Below, piece by piece: positions 5,546 to 8,538 of a DNA stretch of 8,538 nt. The translations under genes and the position numbers were made by a program. Below the pieces are notes generated by a model. It ran no database searches and was not told the origin of the DNA. It saw only the letters and a program-made list of their open reading frames with translations. The number at the start of each line of letters is the position of its first letter. Position 1 is the first letter of the stretch. The stretch is from an uncultured Propioniciclava sp. (GTDB taxonomy: Bacteria; Actinomycetota; Actinomycetes; Propionibacteriales; Propionibacteriaceae): contig CALMPQ010000250.1 of the NCBI GenBank assembly GCA_937872005.1, positions 1 through 8,538 of the forward strand, given 5' to 3'.

Positions 5546-6704
5546 TCCCCTGTGCTCGTGATGCGGAATCCCCTCGGCTGAGGGGGGACCAGGGGGCGGC
5601 GGACGCGGTGGCCAGCAGGGACGCCACGTCCTCGCGCGTGGCGCGGCGCAGCATGGGGAGTCCGTGCCCCCACCGCCACAGGCAGGTGTCGGCGAGTTCG
5701 TCCGCCGTGGTCGCGCCGAGATCGAGCCGGGTCGGGACGCCCCAACGCCGGAAGGTGTCCGCGAGGACGTCGGCCAGGTCCGCGCCGGGGTCGAGCCCGA
5801 GCCCCGCCCGGACGGCGTCCGAGCGCGTGGGGGGCACCCAGTCCAGGCCGCCGGTCCGGGCCAGGTGGAGGACGCCCAACCACAGGGCCGGCAGCACCTC
5901 CATCTTGGGGACGCCGAGCGCGGACGTGGCCTCGTTGGTGACGTACCAGACCCGGGATCCGAAAGGGTGCAACCCCCGGTGGGCCCGTGCCCCGTGCGTC
6001 CGGGCGCCGACGGACAGGATGGTGGCCAGGGCGTCCGGGACGTCGGTGCGGGAGCGCAGTTGCTCACCGGCGGCCAAGACGTCGACGGCGAGGGGCAGGA
6101 GGTCGGGGAGTCGCTCCTCCCCGTGCGCCTCGAGCGCCGGGGCGAGCAGGCGGAACAGCACCTCCACCGCGCCGCGCAGTTGCTGGCTCGTCGGGAGTTC
6201 CTCCAGGAACGAACGGCAGTACCAGGCCTCGTCGGGGACCATCGCGATCCCCCGCACGAGCGTCGGCCGGCCGGCCACGCGGACGACGGCACCGCTGCTG
6301 GCCTCCGCCCCGGTCCCCACCGTGGTGGGGAGGGCGACGAGACGCTGGGGCGGCGCGGCCTCGGGCAGCGCGCGCAGGCCGCAGCGCTGCGCCGTGCGCA
6401 GCCGGCTGGTGCCGGCGGCGCGGACGTAACGCGCGATCTTGGCAGCATCGATCACGCTGCCGCCCCCGATCGCGACCAGCGCCGAGCCGGTGAAGTCGAC
6501 CGACCGGCCGGTGATGTGCTCCACCGATCCCTCGACGTCGGTGAAGACACGGACGTCGGCGTGCTGCGCGAGGTCCGCGACGAAGCGGTCGACGGGCTCC
6601 AGCGCCAGGACGGTCCGGTCGGTGACCACGTCGATGCGCGCGCCGGTTCGAGCCACGGACGCCGCAGCGTGCCCGGCGTCGCCCCACAGCGAGGTGGTCG
6701 TCAT
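5538..6704 (-). CDS. mpaB: Daptide-type oxidoreductase (iron-alcohol-dehydrogenase fold)
   Basis: 388 residues, normal length for the family. In daptide biosynthesis the MpaB homologue oxidises the C-terminal Thr hydroxyl; loss of CO2 leaves a methyl ketone. The nucleotide-binding signature A-I-G-G-G-S-V-I-D-A-A-K is at 78-89, and the P-T-T-V-G-T-G-A-E block at 126-134. The usual metal-binding stretch (D-A-L-x-H) corresponds to about 175-186, which here reads Q-L-R-G-A-V-E-V-L-F-R-L without Asp or His. The usual His-Gly before the L-L-P motif appears as A-L-G-V-P-K-M-E-V-L-P (262-272). Some His remain (H237, H242, H246), so the metal question is open. ATG at 6704 overlaps the aminotransferase stop (ATGA), and the stop lies in the Shine-Dalgarno of precursor 1. 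Fold and pathway assignment are good; the mechanism is inferred. Confidence 0.88.
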   Translation of the reverse strand: MTTTSLWGDAGHAAASVARTGARIDVVTDRTVLALEPVDRFVADLAQHADVRVFTDVEGSVEHITGRSVDFTGSALVAIGGGSVIDAAKIARYVRAAGTSRLRTAQRCGLRALPEAAPPQRLVALPTTVGTGAEASSGAVVRVAGRPTLVRGIAMVPDEAWYCRSFLEELPTSQQLRGAVEVLFRLLAPALEAHGEERLPDLLPLAVDVLAAGEQLRSRTDVPDALATILSVGARTHGARAHRGLHPFGSRVWYVTNEATSALGVPKMEVLPALWLGVLHLARTGGLDWVPPTRSDAVRAGLGLDPGADLADVLADTFRRWGVPTRLDLGATTADELADTCLWRWGHGLPMLRRATREDVASLLATASAAPWSPLSRGDSASRAQGRR

Positions 6705-7960
6705 CGCGCACCCCCGAACTCCCGCTGGATGCCGGTGCGCACGCAGCCGACCAGTTCCTGGAGTTCGTCCCGGGTGTAGCCGAGCCCGGGGCAGAGCGTG
6801 ATGCCGCCGGGGGCGTTGTGGACGAGGGCGCCGCGGGCCCGGATGCGCGCGACGAGTTGCATGATGCGCAACGCGTCCGGGGTGTGGCCGTGCTCGTCGA
6901 CCAACCGTAGGGTCCAGAACATCCCACGCCCGGTGTACCCGGTGACCCAGGGCAGCTCCGTGGCCAGGACGTGGAGGGCGGCTGCCACGTCGACGTGCGG
7001 GATCGCGGCGTTCGGCGCGGGGTCGTCGTAGCGGCGGCGGTACTCGGCGAGGGTGGCGCGGATCGCGGCCGCTGCCACCGCCGTCCCGGCCTGGGTCTCG
7101 GCGTGGACGAACACCTGCTGGGTCCGGTCGAACGTGTCGGCCGCGGCGTGGGACACGAGGATCGCGGACGCCGCACACACGCCGTTGGTCAGGGCCTTCG
7201 ACAGCACGAGCACGTCGGGCGGCTCCGGCCAGGTGGCGGAGGCGAACAGGGAGCCGGTGCGACCGAAGCCGGTGGCCACCTCGTCGGCGACGAGGAGGAA
7301 GCCGTGGCGCGCGCGATGCTCCAGCAGCGCCCGCACGAACTCCGTCCGGAGCGGGACGGTTCCCGTGCCCTGGACGGGCTCGACGAAGACGGCCGCCACG
7401 TGGTCGCCGTACTCGGCCATGAACTCGGCGAGGCGGTCGACGTCGTTGGCAGGAACGTGGCGGACGGTGCGCGCGTCCGTGCGATAGACCCGCTGGCCGA
7501 GCTCCTCCCCGCTGAGCTGCATCGACCCGTACATGAGGCCGTGGTAACTGCCCTCGAGGCCGACCACCACGGGACGGTTCGCCCCCGGGTGGGCCAGCGC
7601 CTGGTGGTGCCGGGCGAGCTTCATGGTCGCGTCGTTGGCGGCCCCACCCGACGTGGAGAAGATGACGCGTCCGTAGTGGTCGGCGCCGCAGAAGTCGAGC
7701 AGGTCCTCGGCGGCCGCGGTCGCGGCGCTGCCGGCGAACCGGAACTGTCCCTGGTAGGACCGGGTGAGGGCGGCGTCCCGGACGGCCTCGGCGATGGCGG
7801 GGACGCCGTAGCCGAGGGAGACGTTCCACAGGCCGGAGTCACCGTCGAGCACGGTCCGGCCGTCGCCGAGGGTCACCCGGTGGCCGGCGCAGGATTCGAG
7901 GACCAGGTCGCGGCTCACCGGGGCACCGGCGGGCAGGAGGGGCGCCCAGAGCGCGGTCAT
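6701..7960 (-). CDS. mpaC: Daptide-type class III PLP aminotransferase
   Basis: 419 residues, full length for class III (omega) aminotransferases. The MpaC homologue converts the C-terminal ketone made by the dehydrogenase into a primary amine. Visible features: substrate-side region G-L-W-N-V-S-L-G-Y-G at 43-52; phosphate-binding T-S-G-G-A-A-N-D-A at 103-111 followed by K-L-A-R-H; E-P-V-Q-G-T-G at 194-200; L-L-V-A-D-E-V-A-T-G-F-G-R-T-G at 222-236, where Asp226 pairs with the PLP ring nitrogen; and S-K-A-L-T-N-G at 254-260, with Lys255 the expected Schiff-base lysine. A class I or II enzyme is excluded by this motif order. ATG at 7960 overlaps the methyltransferase stop (ATGA) and has GGAGGT (7972-7967) seven bases upstream. 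Confidence 0.93.
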   Translation of the reverse strand: MTALWAPLLPAGAPVSRDLVLESCAGHRVTLGDGRTVLDGDSGLWNVSLGYGVPAIAEAVRDAALTRSYQGQFRFAGSAATAAAEDLLDFCGADHYGRVIFSTSGGAANDATMKLARHHQALAHPGANRPVVVGLEGSYHGLMYGSMQLSGEELGQRVYRTDARTVRHVPANDVDRLAEFMAEYGDHVAAVFVEPVQGTGTVPLRTEFVRALLEHRARHGFLLVADEVATGFGRTGSLFASATWPEPPDVLVLSKALTNGVCAASAILVSHAAADTFDRTQQVFVHAETQAGTAVAAAAIRATLAEYRRRYDDPAPNAAIPHVDVAAALHVLATELPWVTGYTGRGMFWTLRLVDEHGHTPDALRIMQLVARIRARGALVHNAPGGITLCPGLGYTRDELQELVGCVRTGIQREFGGAR

Positions 7961-8538
7961 CGGGGCACCTCCGCGATGATGAGGGTGTTGCGCCCGTCCG
8001 GCCCCTCGTGCAGCGCCAGGGCCGCCGGCACGGTGAATCCCGCCGCGGTCAGTTCGGCGACCAGCTGCTCGTGCCGCAGGTTCCACGGCTCGCTCTCGGC
8101 CTGGCGGCCCGAGGTCAGGCTGCGCACGGTGACCCGTCGCCGCTCGTCGGAGACCCAGACCTCCTCCAGGGCGTAGTGCGCGCCGCTGGCGCCCCGCTGG
8201 ACGACCGGGGAATCCGCCAGGTGGCCGGGGGTCCAACAGAAGTTGGTCAGCACGAAGATCCCGCCCGGGGTGAGGTTGGCCCGGGTGGTCGCGAAGAGGC
8301 GCGTGCGGGCGTCCCGGTCGAACAGGGAGATCGTGGACGTGCCCATGACGGCCGCGTCGACGACTCGGGACTCCCGGTGGAGCGTCGCGTCCGCGTGGAC
8401 GACCCGGCAGCGGTCGGCCTCCTCGGGCAGGAGCCGGTCGGCGAGCAGGGCGAGCAGCGGCGCGGAGGTGTCGACGGCGATGCAGGTGACGGGCAGCGCG
8501 GCCAGCAGCGGCAGCGTGATCCGCCCGGACCCGCAGCC
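7957..8538 (-). CDS. mpaM: Daptide-type class I SAM methyltransferase (5' end outside window)
   Basis: 193 C-terminal residues are visible, entering at SAM motif I, G-C-G-S-G-R-I-T-L-P-L-L, at the very edge of the window. V-D at 22-23 of the visible part ends the next strand and should bind the SAM ribose. A later strand, A-V-M-G-T-S-T-I-S-L-F-D, is followed by L-T-P-G-G-I-F-V-L, and the C-terminal half has the usual antiparallel strands. In the daptide pathway the MpaM homologue dimethylates the C-terminal amine made by the aminotransferase, which it precedes with a 4-base overlap. Perhaps 50 residues are missing. An ATG at 8346 is internal, because the frame is open up to 8538 through motif I. 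Methyltransferase fold is firm; the daptide role comes from gene context. Confidence 0.88.
   Translation of the reverse strand, partial: GCGSGRITLPLLAALPVTCIAVDTSAPLLALLADRLLPEEADRCRVVHADATLHRESRVVDAAVMGTSTISLFDRDARTRLFATTRANLTPGGIFVLTNFCWTPGHLADSPVVQRGASGAHYALEEVWVSDERRRVTVRSLTSGRQAESEPWNLRHEQLVAELTAAGFTVPAALALHEGPDGRNTLIIAEVPR

Larger units (their letters stand above)
1..8538 (-). other. Hybrid daptide / LanKC / YcaO RiPP operon (both ends outside window)
   Basis: Nine genes run in one direction, methyltransferase to YcaO. Enzyme junctions overlap by 4 bases (7957-7960, 6701-6704, 3204-3207) or 11 bases (868-878), and the only gaps are 5, 53, 55 and 97 bases around the precursors. No internal promoter was recognised, so the main promoter should lie to the right of 8538. 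ABC transporters, immunity, regulator and a separate recognition protein, usual in such clusters, are not inside the window. Confidence 0.85.

Noticed and set aside
6705..7829. N-terminal extension of the dehydrogenase frame beyond 6704
   Set aside because: It shadows the aminotransferase gene, is Arg/Pro-rich, and the ATG at 6704 gives a full-length family member with an ATGA overlap.
1..8538. tRNA, rRNA, CRISPR array, insertion sequence or attachment site
   Set aside because: Nothing resembling these was found; nearly every base belongs to a coding gene or a short spacer described above.

Overview
The window is a tightly packed stretch of very high G+C DNA (about three quarters G+C by eye). 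G/C-biased third codon positions, frequent GTG starts and stop/start overlaps all point to an actinobacterium; I cannot name the genus. Every gene I can support lies on the minus strand, and together they read as one operon transcribed from beyond the right edge (8538) to beyond the left edge (1). No gap between genes exceeds 100 bases.

In transcription order the genes are: a SAM methyltransferase (5' end cut off by the window), a class III PLP aminotransferase, an iron-alcohol-dehydrogenase-fold oxidoreductase, three tandem small precursor peptides of 50, 50 and 51 residues, a membrane M50 metalloprotease with an apparent N-terminal RiPP-recognition (PqqD-like) domain, a three-domain class III lanthionine-synthetase-like protein (LanKC), and a YcaO-domain protein (3' end cut off). 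The first seven genes match the daptide class of ribosomal peptides. In that class the C-terminal Thr of the precursor is oxidised and decarboxylated by MpaB, transaminated by MpaC and N,N-dimethylated by MpaM, leaving an (S)-N2,N2-dimethyl-1,2-propanediamine end. All three precursors here end in V-A-I-T and share the leader block T-E-L-E-A-Q-E-L-E-E-M-(E/D)-A-P-G-W.

The striking part is the second half of the operon. A LanKC and a YcaO protein follow the protease with 4-base and 11-base overlaps, so they appear to belong to the same pathway. The precursors contain no Cys, and the LanC-like third of the LanKC lacks the Cys/Cys/His zinc site. The sequence therefore predicts dehydration of core Ser residues (dehydroalanine) without thioether rings, plus a YcaO-type backbone modification, on top of the daptide C-terminus. 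This looks like a hybrid of three RiPP chemistries on one hydrophobic, helix-prone peptide.

Expression also looks tuned. The three precursors have near-consensus Shine-Dalgarno sequences. The gap after the last precursor carries a perfect 11-bp GC hairpin, and the protease downstream appears to begin at GTG with a weak ribosome site. This would favour excess substrate over enzymes. Transport, immunity and regulatory genes, and any separate MpaD-type recognition protein, are not in the window.
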